From the NCBI GenBank assembly GCA_942492625.1, contig CALOFM010000036.1, forward strand, positions 1 through 64,000: DNA of 64,000 bases, written 5' to 3'. A model generated the notes under the pieces. That model made no database searches, had not been told where the DNA came from, and saw only the letters and a program-made list of their open reading frames with translations. A program made the position numbers and the translations under genes. Source of the stretch: Thiosymbion sp942492625. GTDB taxonomy: Bacteria > Pseudomonadota > Gammaproteobacteria > Chromatiales > Chromatiaceae. Of the stretch, positions 54,110 to 62,121 are shown in pieces. Numbering within the stretch: position 1 is the stretch's first letter; the number at the start of each line of letters is the position of its first letter.

Positions 54110-54953
54110 TCAGCCGTCAGTGGTCTGATCTATGTCCACGACAATGGCCGCCGACTCGACCGGGCAGATCATCTCGCACACGCCGCAGCCCACGCAGCCG
54201 TCCTCCACCAGGGGGATGGCCCCTTTTTGGCGCTCCTTGGGAACGAGCCGAATCGCGTGTCGCGGCGGACACTGATTCGGATCTCCGGATGGAGGCGCGC
54301 CCGCCTCGCACTGCGCGATACGGATCTCGATAGGGCATTGGCGCACGCAAAGATCGCAGAGCTCCAGGTCGTAGGGGTGGTCGGCGACCGGGATCGGTGT
54401 CCAGCGGTCGACCTCCTCGAAGCGCAACAGGCCGCTGAACTCCGGTCCCCGAGCCTGGCCCTTGAAGCCCTCGCCCCCAGGCGGCAAGACAAGCATGGGG
54501 CCGAGCCAGCCGGGCAAACCCCATGCGGGCCTGGGCCGGATAGTCGATCTCATGGGTGAGCGCCCCCGTCGGGCAGGCGAGAACGCACTGGAGTCGGTCG
54601 CAGGAGAAGTCGCAGGCCTGGGCACGGGCATCGATGAAGGGCGTGCCGATCCCCACCCCGTCCAGGAGATCCGCAAGCTTAATGGCCTCCACCGGGCAGA
54701 CCTGCACGCACTGGCCGCACTTGATGCAGGAGGCGAGAAACTCCTGCTCCTCGAGCCGGTCTTTCAGCGCTCCCGGCGGACGCAGGCGCGCATTGGCGTT
54801 ACCGGCGAGCGGAAACAGCCCGGTTAGCGAAGCAGTGGCGAATCCGGCCGCCAGCACCGAGGTCCGAATGAACTCGCGCCTGCTCTGCTCGCGGCGTTTG
54901 GCGGACTTCGCCGGACATTTACGCCGGGGCGCAGGAGTTGTTCGGTCGCTCAT
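54110..54953 (-). CDS. nosG: NapG/NosG-like ferredoxin with Tat signal, frameshifted at a G5 run
   Basis: The Tat signal is SRREFIRTSVLAAGFATASL, so it is exported folded. Four [4Fe-4S] motifs are spread over two frames: CIKCGQCVQVCPVEAI and SCDRLQCVLACPTGAL in frame one, CDLCVRQCPIEI and CVGCGVCEMICPVE in frame two. The frame breaks at the C5 on the plus strand at 54474-54478; adding one base restores AAWGGEGFKGQARGPEFSG and gives a protein of about 281 residues. NapG-type ferredoxins accept electrons from NapH. The break may be a sequencing error. It lies eight bases after nosD. Confidence 0.84.
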
Positions 54954-54961
54954 GTTGTCGT

Positions 54962-56182
54962 TCAATCCCGCTCGAGAGAGCGGCGCAGGGCCTCGTAGGC
55001 GTCGAATCCCTCTGCTTGGTCGGACGACAGGGGGTCGGCATCTTCGCCCTCGCCTTCTGTGAGCTCGCCGGGAGGACCGGACTCGATCCCGGCCAGGCCG
55101 GCGACCCCGGCATCGGCCATCCGCAGAGGTGTCTCGTCCCACACCAACAGATCCGGTGAGCTGAAGGGGGCGAGCCGCTCGAGGAAATCGACGACCTCCA
55201 GCATAGGCGATCCCTTGAAGAACTGGGCCGGTGGCACGTCCATCCACAACCGGTCCGAATAAGCGTAAAGCTCATAAGGCGTATCGCCGATCCCGTCGCC
55301 ATCGCGGTCGAAACCCTCGTAGTCGTCCCAGTAGTTCCCCTGCCAATCGTTGCCGTTGGCGCTCTTGCCCCCCGCTACCACCATCTGGGTGATGTTGCCC
55401 TTGAAGCGATTGTTAGTGAAGACGTTGCCGTGCCAATCGTTCAGCCAGCGTACTCCGACCCCGTTGTAAGCGATCAGGTTATCGCTAAAGCGATTGGTGG
55501 TGTCCGGCTGGTAGGGAGAGACATCCAGATACAGGCCGGTGGCACAGTACAGGATGCGGTTTCCCTCGATGGTAACGTCGGAGGTCTCCTTGAATCCGAT
55601 TCCGATCCCGGTGGAGCCCGAGGCATTGACGATACTGTTGTTGCGCACCTCAACCCCATCGCTGTACATGAGGAAGATGCCCACCGCGTTGTCCTCGTAG
55701 TGATTGTCCTCCACACGATTGGCTCGCGAATACATGAAGTGCAGCGAATAGCGGCCCCCGCGGGCGTCGTTGCGGGCGATGAGGTTTTCTGCCGAATACC
55801 AGACCACGGTATCGCGGGCGCCGCGGATAACGTTGTCGGTTATCTGGTTGTTGAAGCTGTACCAAAGGCGAATGGCATCTCCGCGTACGCCCAGATCCAC
55901 CGGCTTGGAGGAGATGCGGTTGCGCCGGACGATATTGTTCTCCGATTGCTGCAGGTCGACACCGAACAGGCAGTCGTCGATCCGATTGTCCTTGACCACG
56001 TTGAAGTTACCCCGCACCTGCACGCCGGAGTCGATGTCGTTGTGGGAATCCCCGGAGTTGATCAGGTGCAGGCCCTTGAGCGTGGCGCCATCGGTATCGA
56101 GCAGAACAATGGTACCCCTGCCGCCTCCGTCTATGGTCACTGCTCCACGACCGTCGACGGTGATGGGCTTATCTACCACCAC
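54962..56182 (-). CDS. nosD: Periplasmic NosD, 5' end truncated
   Basis: 406 residues of a right-handed beta-helix (CASH repeats): MYSRANRVEDNHYEDNAVGI, SDGVEVRNNSIVNASGSTGI, VTIEGNRILYCATGLYLDVS and more, then GNDWQGNYWDDYEGFDRDGDG. NosD docks with NosFY to assemble CuZ of NosZ. Family members have a signal peptide and about 30 more residues before the first repeat; here the frame begins at VVVDKPITVDGRGAVTIDGG after a stop codon about 16 codons upstream, with no signal peptide. A start near 56182 therefore gives a cytoplasmic stub. The 5' region seems deleted, along with any nosZ that would have preceded it. Confidence 0.85.
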   Translation of the reverse strand: MVVDKPITVDGRGAVTIDGGGRGTIVLLDTDGATLKGLHLINSGDSHNDIDSGVQVRGNFNVVKDNRIDDCLFGVDLQQSENNIVRRNRISSKPVDLGVRGDAIRLWYSFNNQITDNVIRGARDTVVWYSAENLIARNDARGGRYSLHFMYSRANRVEDNHYEDNAVGIFLMYSDGVEVRNNSIVNASGSTGIGIGFKETSDVTIEGNRILYCATGLYLDVSPYQPDTTNRFSDNLIAYNGVGVRWLNDWHGNVFTNNRFKGNITQMVVAGGKSANGNDWQGNYWDDYEGFDRDGDGIGDTPYELYAYSDRLWMDVPPAQFFKGSPMLEVVDFLERLAPFSSPDLLVWDETPLRMADAGVAGLAGIESGPPGELTEGEGEDADPLSSDQAEGFDAYEALRRSLERD

Positions 56183-56438
56183 CGGCCCGGCACCCGCGAT
56201 TGCGCAGGACAGGACAGTCTTAAGTCGGAAGGCCTCCTAGGATCAACGAACGACAGCATCCCCGAACGTGCAAGGCAGGATCCCGCCCGGACGGCGACCT
56301 TTCTTCCCAATAGCTGTGGCCAACCGCCATTCGCATCGGGATGATCTACCGAAGCGAACCTCCGGCCACACCAAACGTTGCGGCTCACCACCCCAAACGG
56401 TTTAAATGTTCACCGACGCGTCCCCATTCGGTGATCCC

Positions 56439-59030
56439 ATGTCCATTGAGACCAGCGCACTCGCCTCAGCGCCTTTACCGTTGCCGCTTGCCGATACTTA
56501 CCTTCCGGCGGCGGGCAGCTTCGACGAGATGCGCACCGCCCAGGGCGACTTGCGCCCCCACTGGGAGTACCTGCTCGGCGCGATTCATGCCCTCGGATCC
56601 AGCGGCGTCGAGGAGCGCCGGCGCGAGGCCCGCCGCCTGATGCGCGACAACGGCGTAACCTACAACGTCTACGGTGATCCTCAGGGCTTCGGACGGCCCT
56701 GGAACCTGGATCTGATCCCGCTGCTGATCCGCAGCGACGAATGGGCGGTGATCGAGCGCGGACTCATGCAGCGCGCGGAGCTGCTCAACCAGATCCTGCT
56801 CGATCTCCACGGTCCTCGGGGCCTGATACGAAAAGGTTTGCTGCCCGCGGATCTGATCGACGGCTACCCTGGCTACCTTTTGCCCTGCCACGGCATCCGG
56901 ATAGCCGGTGAGCGCCCCCTCATTTACTACGCGGCGGACCTGATCCGGGCCGCAGACGGGGCCTGGTGCGTCGCTGGGGACCGCACCCAGAACCCCTCTG
57001 GCGCAGGCTATGCGCTGGAGAACCGCGTCGTCCTTTCCCATGTTCTGCCGAGCCTGTTCCGGGACTCTCACGTCCACCGCGTGGCGGGCTTCTTCCGCAC
57101 CATGCGCCGCACCCTGACACGCATGGCTCCTCACCGTGACGACTTGGCGCGCATTGCGGTACTGACCCCGGGACAAAGCAACGAGGCCCATTTCGAGCAC
57201 GCCTATCTTGCCAACTATCTGGGCTACAGCCTGGTTCAGGGCGCGGATCTCTCCGTGCGCGACGGCGCACTCTGGCTGCGCACCCTCGGCAGGCTGGAGC
57301 CGATTCACGCCTTGCTGCGCCGCGTCGACGACGAATGGTGCGACCCGCTGGAGCTGCGCGAGGACTCGCTCGTCGGCGTACCCGGGTTGGTACAGGCGAC
57401 GCGCACCGGCCGGGTCATACTGGCCAACGCGTTGGGAAGCGGTCTGTTGGAGCACCCGGGGCTTGCCGCCTTTCTTCCGGAGCTGTGCCAGCATCTATTG
57501 GGAGAAGACCTCCTACTCCCAGGCATATCGGCTTATTGGTGCGGGAGGCCGACGGACTTGGAGCAGGTACTCGACAGCCTCGCGTCGATGGTCGTCAAGC
57601 GTGTTGGCGCACCTTCCGGTGTCGAGAAATTCTCCGGTCGGGAGTTGAGGCCAGCGGAGCTGGCAAAGCTGGCCGAGCGCATCCGCTCGGAGCCTCGGCG
57701 CTTCGTGGCCAAGGCATGGATCTCTCCGTCCACCTCACCGTCCCTGATCGGCGGGCGTATAGAGCCCAGGCCCACGGTCCTGCGCAGCTTTCTGTTCAGC
57801 GAGGACGAAGGCTACGCGGTCCTGCCGGGCGGATTGAGCCGGGTTGCCCCGTCCGCGGACGCGCCGGTGGTTACACATCAGCTCGGCGGCCTGGCGAAGG
57901 ACACCTGGGTGCTGGCCTCGGAGCCCGAGCGCCAGGAGTCCCTGATCGCCAGCACCGACCGCTCGGCCCCTGCCGTGGTCCAGGAGAGCGAGGTCTCCAG
58001 CCGGGTCGCCGACAGCCTGTTCTGGATCGGCCGCTACGCAGAACGGGCCGAGGGTCTGGTCCGGCTCTTGCGCGTCACCATCTTCAAGCTCTCGGAGCGT
58101 GCCAGCTTTCTGCCCCGCAGCGAGACGGCGACCTCCGTCTATCCCCTCCTCGAGGCCCTGACCCGCCAGACCCAGACCTTTCCAGGCTTCGTCGGCGAGG
58201 GCGCCACGAACCTGCTGCGCGATCCTGTTCCGGAGATGCTTTCGCTGATTTCCGACGCAAGCCGCGTCGGCGCCCTGCCGCAAACCCTGCAGGCCCTGGT
58301 GAACGCAGCCTGGTCGGTCCGCGATCGTCTGTCCAACGACACCTGGCGCGTCGTCAACGACATCGAGCAATATCTCACCGCCTTGACCAAGGACCCGCCG
58401 AAGGTGCTCGGCGAGGCGCTCGACGAGCTCGATCCACTGATCACCTCCCTGGTGGCATTCGCCGCCCTGACTAACGAGAACATGACCCACAATGAGGGTT
58501 GGCACTTCCTGGAGGCCGGAAGGCGCCTGGAGCGAGGCAGCAACCTGGCTACCCTGCTGCAGACGACGCTGGTCCCTGTCGGAACGGAGAGCGAGGAGAC
58601 CCTGTTGATAGAGGCGGTGCTGGTGGTCACCGACAGCCTGATTACCTATCGCCGACGCTACCAAACAGGTACCCGCATCGGCGCTTTGCTGGACCTTGTC
58701 TTCCAGGACGAGCTCAACCCGCGCGCTCTGGCCTATCAGCTCGTCACCCTGGAGCCGCTGGTCCAGGAAATGCCCCGCATGGAGCTCTCGACCGAACGCA
58801 CGCAGGCCCAGAAGCTGGTTCTCAAGTCCCTGACCGACGTGCGCCTTGCAGAGATCAACGAGCTTTTGGGCGTGGATGATGCTCACAACAGGCGCGAGAC
58901 GTTGCACCTGATGCTGGAGACGGTCGCCAAGGGGCTCGCGGCGATCTCCGATGCCCTCACGGCCCAGTATTTCGCCCACGAGGAGCGACCGCACAACCTG
59001 CTCAGCCGCACCGAATGGAGCCGGCCGTGA
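56439..59030 (+). CDS. Circularly permuted ATP-grasp protein fused to alpha-E domain
   Basis: About 863 residues from ATG 56439 (56406 is an in-frame alternative). The N-terminal half is a CP_ATPgrasp_2 domain (WEYLLGAIHALGSSGVEERR; NGVTYNVYGDPQGFGRPWNL; LPADLIDGYPGYLLPCHGI; LPGISAYWCGRPTDLEQVLD). The C-terminal half is an alpha-helical alpha-E domain (SRVADSLFWIGRYAERAEGL; NEGWHFLEAGRRLERGSNLA; LAEINELLGVDDAHNRRETL). In most bacteria these are separate genes (DUF404/407 and DUF403) next to a transglutaminase; here they are fused. The system is thought to make a peptide linkage of unknown nature. The stop overlaps the transglutaminase start. Confidence 0.9.
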   Translation: MSIETSALASAPLPLPLADTYLPAAGSFDEMRTAQGDLRPHWEYLLGAIHALGSSGVEERRREARRLMRDNGVTYNVYGDPQGFGRPWNLDLIPLLIRSDEWAVIERGLMQRAELLNQILLDLHGPRGLIRKGLLPADLIDGYPGYLLPCHGIRIAGERPLIYYAADLIRAADGAWCVAGDRTQNPSGAGYALENRVVLSHVLPSLFRDSHVHRVAGFFRTMRRTLTRMAPHRDDLARIAVLTPGQSNEAHFEHAYLANYLGYSLVQGADLSVRDGALWLRTLGRLEPIHALLRRVDDEWCDPLELREDSLVGVPGLVQATRTGRVILANALGSGLLEHPGLAAFLPELCQHLLGEDLLLPGISAYWCGRPTDLEQVLDSLASMVVKRVGAPSGVEKFSGRELRPAELAKLAERIRSEPRRFVAKAWISPSTSPSLIGGRIEPRPTVLRSFLFSEDEGYAVLPGGLSRVAPSADAPVVTHQLGGLAKDTWVLASEPERQESLIASTDRSAPAVVQESEVSSRVADSLFWIGRYAERAEGLVRLLRVTIFKLSERASFLPRSETATSVYPLLEALTRQTQTFPGFVGEGATNLLRDPVPEMLSLISDASRVGALPQTLQALVNAAWSVRDRLSNDTWRVVNDIEQYLTALTKDPPKVLGEALDELDPLITSLVAFAALTNENMTHNEGWHFLEAGRRLERGSNLATLLQTTLVPVGTESEETLLIEAVLVVTDSLITYRRRYQTGTRIGALLDLVFQDELNPRALAYQLVTLEPLVQEMPRMELSTERTQAQKLVLKSLTDVRLAEINELLGVDDAHNRRETLHLMLETVAKGLAAISDALTAQYFAHEERPHNLLSRTEWSRP

Positions 59031-59908
59031 GATTCCGCATCAACCACCTGACCCGATACGTCTACGATGATCCGGTGTCCCTGTGCCATAACATCGCCCA
59101 TCTAAAGCCGCGCGAGCTGCCCCACCAACAGGTGCTGTCCTCGCATATGCGCATCGATCCCTGGCCCGCCGTCTCGAGCGAGCATCTGGACTTCTTCGGC
59201 AACCGCGTCGGCTACTTCTGCGTCCAGCAATCCCACAGGTCCCTGGAAGTCAGCGTCCAAAGCGAGGTACTGGTCACCGAGCCCACCCTGACCGACTTCT
59301 CCGCCTCGCCCCCCTGGGAAGAGGTCGTCGCCTTACTCCAGGAGGGGCGTACCGAGGAAGGCCTGAATGCCCGCATTTTCTCCCTTCCATCGCCTTATGT
59401 GCCACCAGAGCCGGAAGCGGTGGAGTTTGCCCGCCTGTCCTTCACGCAGGGAAGGCCGATCTTGGAGGCGGCCGGTGATCTGATGGGGAGGATTTACCGC
59501 GAGTTCGAGTTCGATTCGAACTTCACGACCTTAGCAACGCCCCTCAAGGAGATCCTGGCGCACCGCAGGGGCGTCTGCCAGGACTTCGCCCACCTGGGGC
59601 TCGCCTGTCTGCGCGGACTGGGTTTGTCAGCCTGCTATGTCAGCGGCTATCTGGAGACCCTGCCGCCACCGGATCAGCCCAAGCTACAGGGGGCCGACGC
59701 CTCCCATGCCTGGTTCGCGGTCTTTGTGCCCGGCATAGGCTGGGTGGACTTCGATCCCACGAACGACCAGGTCCCACGGGAGCAGCATATCACCACGGCC
59801 CTGGGACGCGACTTTCACGACGTCACACCTGTACGCGGGGTCTTCTATGGCGGCGGTGAGCACCGCCTGGAGGTGGAGGTGGACGTGGACCGGGTCCTGA
59901 CAGTATGA
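59027..59908 (+). CDS. Transglutaminase-like protease of the cpATP-grasp system
   Basis: 293 residues from GTG 59027, overlapping the upstream stop by GTGA; MRFRINHLTRYVYDDPVSLC is the usual family start. After an N-terminal beta domain (bacterial transglutaminase_N), the catalytic Cys lies in HRRGVCQDFAHLGLACLRGL, His in GADASHAWFAVFVPGIGWVD and Asp in DFDPTNDQ. Such proteins act as cysteine peptidases rather than cross-linking enzymes. It completes the conserved three-domain unit with the ATP-grasp/alpha-E fusion. No lesions. Confidence 0.92.
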   Translation: MRFRINHLTRYVYDDPVSLCHNIAHLKPRELPHQQVLSSHMRIDPWPAVSSEHLDFFGNRVGYFCVQQSHRSLEVSVQSEVLVTEPTLTDFSASPPWEEVVALLQEGRTEEGLNARIFSLPSPYVPPEPEAVEFARLSFTQGRPILEAAGDLMGRIYREFEFDSNFTTLATPLKEILAHRRGVCQDFAHLGLACLRGLGLSACYVSGYLETLPPPDQPKLQGADASHAWFAVFVPGIGWVDFDPTNDQVPREQHITTALGRDFHDVTPVRGVFYGGGEHRLEVEVDVDRVLTV

Positions 59909-59989
59909 CGGCGAAATAGATCAGCCCGGGCGGACCATTTGAACTGCGGAGACACGGAGAACGCAGAGAAAGATCAATATCGCTGGCGC

Positions 59990-60321
59990 TTCCGAGTACG
60001 CCAGCTTAGACGAGCACCCGCGACCGCCGCGTTGCGCCATCAATGCCCGTCCGGCGGCGGCCACGTTGGGTGTCAGCTCCAGCAAGGTACCTTGGGATAT
60101 CAGCTCCAAATCATCGATATGCCGAATAACCCGCTGTATATGCAGATCAGCGAGTCGGGCAAATCGGCTGGCGAGGGATTCGCACCGCTCCAGCTCTTCC
60201 GGTGTCCTTGGGACTTTTCCTCCGGCCCTTGGCCTCGCTCGATGGAATAACCGAGGTGCTCTGTCGCCTTCTCCAAAACACGCAGCTCATTGCCCAGCAG
60301 AGCAAGTCTTTCGGCCGTCAC
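59990..60321 (-). pseudogene. Nucleotidyltransferase-associated small protein (HepT-like), remnant
   Basis: From GTG 60321 the frame encodes VTAERLALLGNELRVLEKAT then EHLGYSIERGQ, and in a second frame PEELERCESLASRFARLADL, then IQRVIRHIDDLELISQGTLL. These match a small helical protein usually paired with a minimal nucleotidyltransferase in toxin-antitoxin loci. A frameshift lies near 60220, and the 3' part ends in unrelated sequence. No nucleotidyltransferase partner is visible. The rest of 59909-60364 holds no supportable gene. Confidence 0.45.
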
Positions 60322-60364
60322 AGACGAACGGTAGCAAAGGGTAGTCAAGGGAACGGCGGTGCTA

Positions 60365-61132
60365 TCAGGCGGCCTGCGACAGGGTTTCGAACGCCGAAAG
60401 CGGTTTTGTGACGCACAGCGTCTGAACCGGGAAGTCGACATGATCGCCGAAAATCATCGTTGGCTTTGCATCGTAGATCGACCAACCAAGCTCTTCGAAG
60501 TACTTTGGCGGCTTATCTTCGTAGGCCATGACCTCCGCCCAGATTGTACTGAAATCCGCTTTTACCGCGTCACTCGTGAAGCGCTGCAGCAGCTTTGTCC
60601 CGACGCCCTGTCCGCGAAAATCCTCGTCAACCTGGAAGTGCCAGTGAGCACCGGACTGCGGGTGATCCGGACGCTCGCCCTCGCCCTTGAAAATCACGTA
60701 AGTGGCAAATGAGCGGCTGGCGTGGTCAAAGAAGCTCCAAGGCATGGAAAGCTTTACGGCCAGGGATACGACCTGCTTTCGCACCCAATCGTACTGGGCC
60801 TTCTCGAACTGCTTTCCTCCCAAAGAGCCAGTGAGGTATCCGATCAGGCGCCCACTGGACTTGTGGACCGCAACGTGGACGTTCTCCGGCTGCAATTTGA
60901 TGTAAGGGCCGACGACCACGTCACCGAACCACTCTTTACAAGGGCAAATCGCATCGAACGGCCGCCCGAGAAATGCGTTGTTGAACGCCAACTCGCGCAT
61001 CTGCTGCTCATCATCCGCATCCGGTCGGAACCTACGGAATGAAATCTCTCCATACTCCTCAACATCGGATAGCTCGTACTGGCGTTCACCGCTTACGGGG
61101 TATTTTTCGTATCCAATCTGGTTTGAAGACAT
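60365..61132 (-). CDS. GNAT-family N-acetyltransferase
   Basis: 255 residues from ATG 61132 (an upstream ATG at 61153 is possible; CAGGGG sits 5' of 61132). The acetyl-CoA site is in HWHFQVDEDFRGQGVGTKLL (R/Q-x-x-G-x-G/A) and the fold is completed by AEVMAYEDKPPKYFEELGWS. The region before it (FLGRPFDAICPCKEWFGDVV) is not typical for GNATs and may form a substrate cap. The substrate is unknown. The gene is isolated, between a TA-like remnant and the sulfur globule protein. Confidence 0.85.
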   Translation of the reverse strand: MSSNQIGYEKYPVSGERQYELSDVEEYGEISFRRFRPDADDEQQMRELAFNNAFLGRPFDAICPCKEWFGDVVVGPYIKLQPENVHVAVHKSSGRLIGYLTGSLGGKQFEKAQYDWVRKQVVSLAVKLSMPWSFFDHASRSFATYVIFKGEGERPDHPQSGAHWHFQVDEDFRGQGVGTKLLQRFTSDAVKADFSTIWAEVMAYEDKPPKYFEELGWSIYDAKPTMIFGDHVDFPVQTLCVTKPLSAFETLSQAA

Positions 61133-61434
61133 TTGAACAACCCCTGAGAGCATTTCGATGTATTGCTCGGGACAGTATGAGGGCAGAGGAAGAGAGAACG
61201 CTTGACACTTGGCGCCAATCTATTGGCGTTACACGCCAACGTCCTATATCGGAACCTGTTATAGAAACCTGAAGCCTCGAAGGACTAGGCCATTGCGAGA
61301 GGAGATGGCGCCGGAGGAAGGAGCTTGCTACCGCGATACTGCTTGCTGCTTACAACCCTCCACCGGCACCAGAACATACGGGCCGTCGGTATTGCATTGA
61401 TTCGTTTCAACGCGTCTCCCGAGGCTCGCGCGAA

Positions 61435-61454
61435 AATGCGCATCCCTGCGCATT
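61435..61454 (-). terminator. Rho-independent terminator of the sulfur globule gene
   Basis: AATGCGCA (61435-61442) and TGCGCATT (61447-61454) form a perfect 8-bp stem around a 4-base loop; on the minus strand it is followed by TT and then C-rich DNA, about 28 bases after the sgp stop codon. A stable hairpin is expected for an abundant transcript. Confidence 0.65.
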
Positions 61455-61482
61455 AGGCCGCGTTCAAATGATCGGCAATTCC

Positions 61483-61863
61483 TTACTTGGTCTCGGCAGG
61501 AGCCGGAGCAGCCGGTGCAGCCGGAGCGGCATAGGGTTGGGCGTAAGGAGCGCCGTAGCCGTAACCACCGCCATAAGGACCGCCGCCATAGCCGCCCCAG
61601 GGGCCGCCACCGTAGCCGCCCCAGGGGCCGCCGTAGCCATAGTAATCACGATAGCGGTTGTAGCCGCGACCGAAACCTCGACCCCCACCGGACATGCTCA
61701 TGTCGAAGTCACCGTAGCCGTCACCGAACATGTCGTTCCACCAATCGTTTCCGCCGCCCCCCCAGGGGCTACCACCCCAAGGACCGCCGCCCCAGAAGGC
61801 GGAAGCGGACGCGGACGCGCCGAGAAGAGCAGCGATAGCAGCAGCAGTAGCAAGCTTTTTCAT
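61483..61863 (-). CDS. sgp: Sulfur globule envelope protein
   Basis: 126 residues from ATG 61863 with GAGGA upstream. The signal peptide MKKLATAAAIAALLGASASA ends before FWGGGPWGGSPWGGG; the mature part is rich in Gly, Tyr, Trp and Pro (GYGGPWGGYGGGPWGG, GYGYGAPYAQPYAAP) and contains a short Asn/Asp/Met patch (NDWWNDMFGDGYGDFDMSMS). This is the layout of SgpA/SgpB of Allochromatium vinosum, structural proteins coating the periplasmic sulfur globules formed during sulfide/thiosulfate oxidation. Its 3' terminator and AT-rich 5' region indicate a single-gene unit. It marks the host as a sulfur-storing bacterium. Confidence 0.88.
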   Translation of the reverse strand: MKKLATAAAIAALLGASASASAFWGGGPWGGSPWGGGGNDWWNDMFGDGYGDFDMSMSGGGRGFGRGYNRYRDYYGYGGPWGGYGGGPWGGYGGGPYGGGYGYGAPYAQPYAAPAAPAAPAPAETK

Positions 61864-61937
61864 TGAGTAATTCCTCGTCAACTGTTTTTGGATGAAGCCG
61901 GTGGGACATGCTTCTGCGCCACCCGCCACGGTTATAA

Positions 61938-61966
61938 AGACTATCAGCATATTCTTAATTACTCAA
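61938..61966 (-). promoter_or_regulatory. Possible promoter of the sulfur globule gene
   Basis: Minus strand: TTGAGT (61961-61966), 17-base spacer, TAGTCT (61938-61943), with AT-rich DNA upstream. It would give a leader of about 70 bases. The hexamers match the consensus only partly. Confidence 0.35.
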
Positions 61967-62121
61967 CTTTTATTTTCCCTGATTACTGAGCTAACCTGTC
62001 GCGCCGTCCAGGGTCTTCAATGCACAGGCTGTGTTTTGATCCATCCGCTACGCCCGACGGCGATTCGAGCTTAGGTCCGCCATCTTGATACAATGCTCTG
62101 CGCAACAAGGGAATACCGCCT

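Noticed and set aside
61468..61866. Plus-strand Arg/Ala-rich frames opposite the sulfur globule gene
   Set aside because: Low-complexity antisense of Gly-rich codons.
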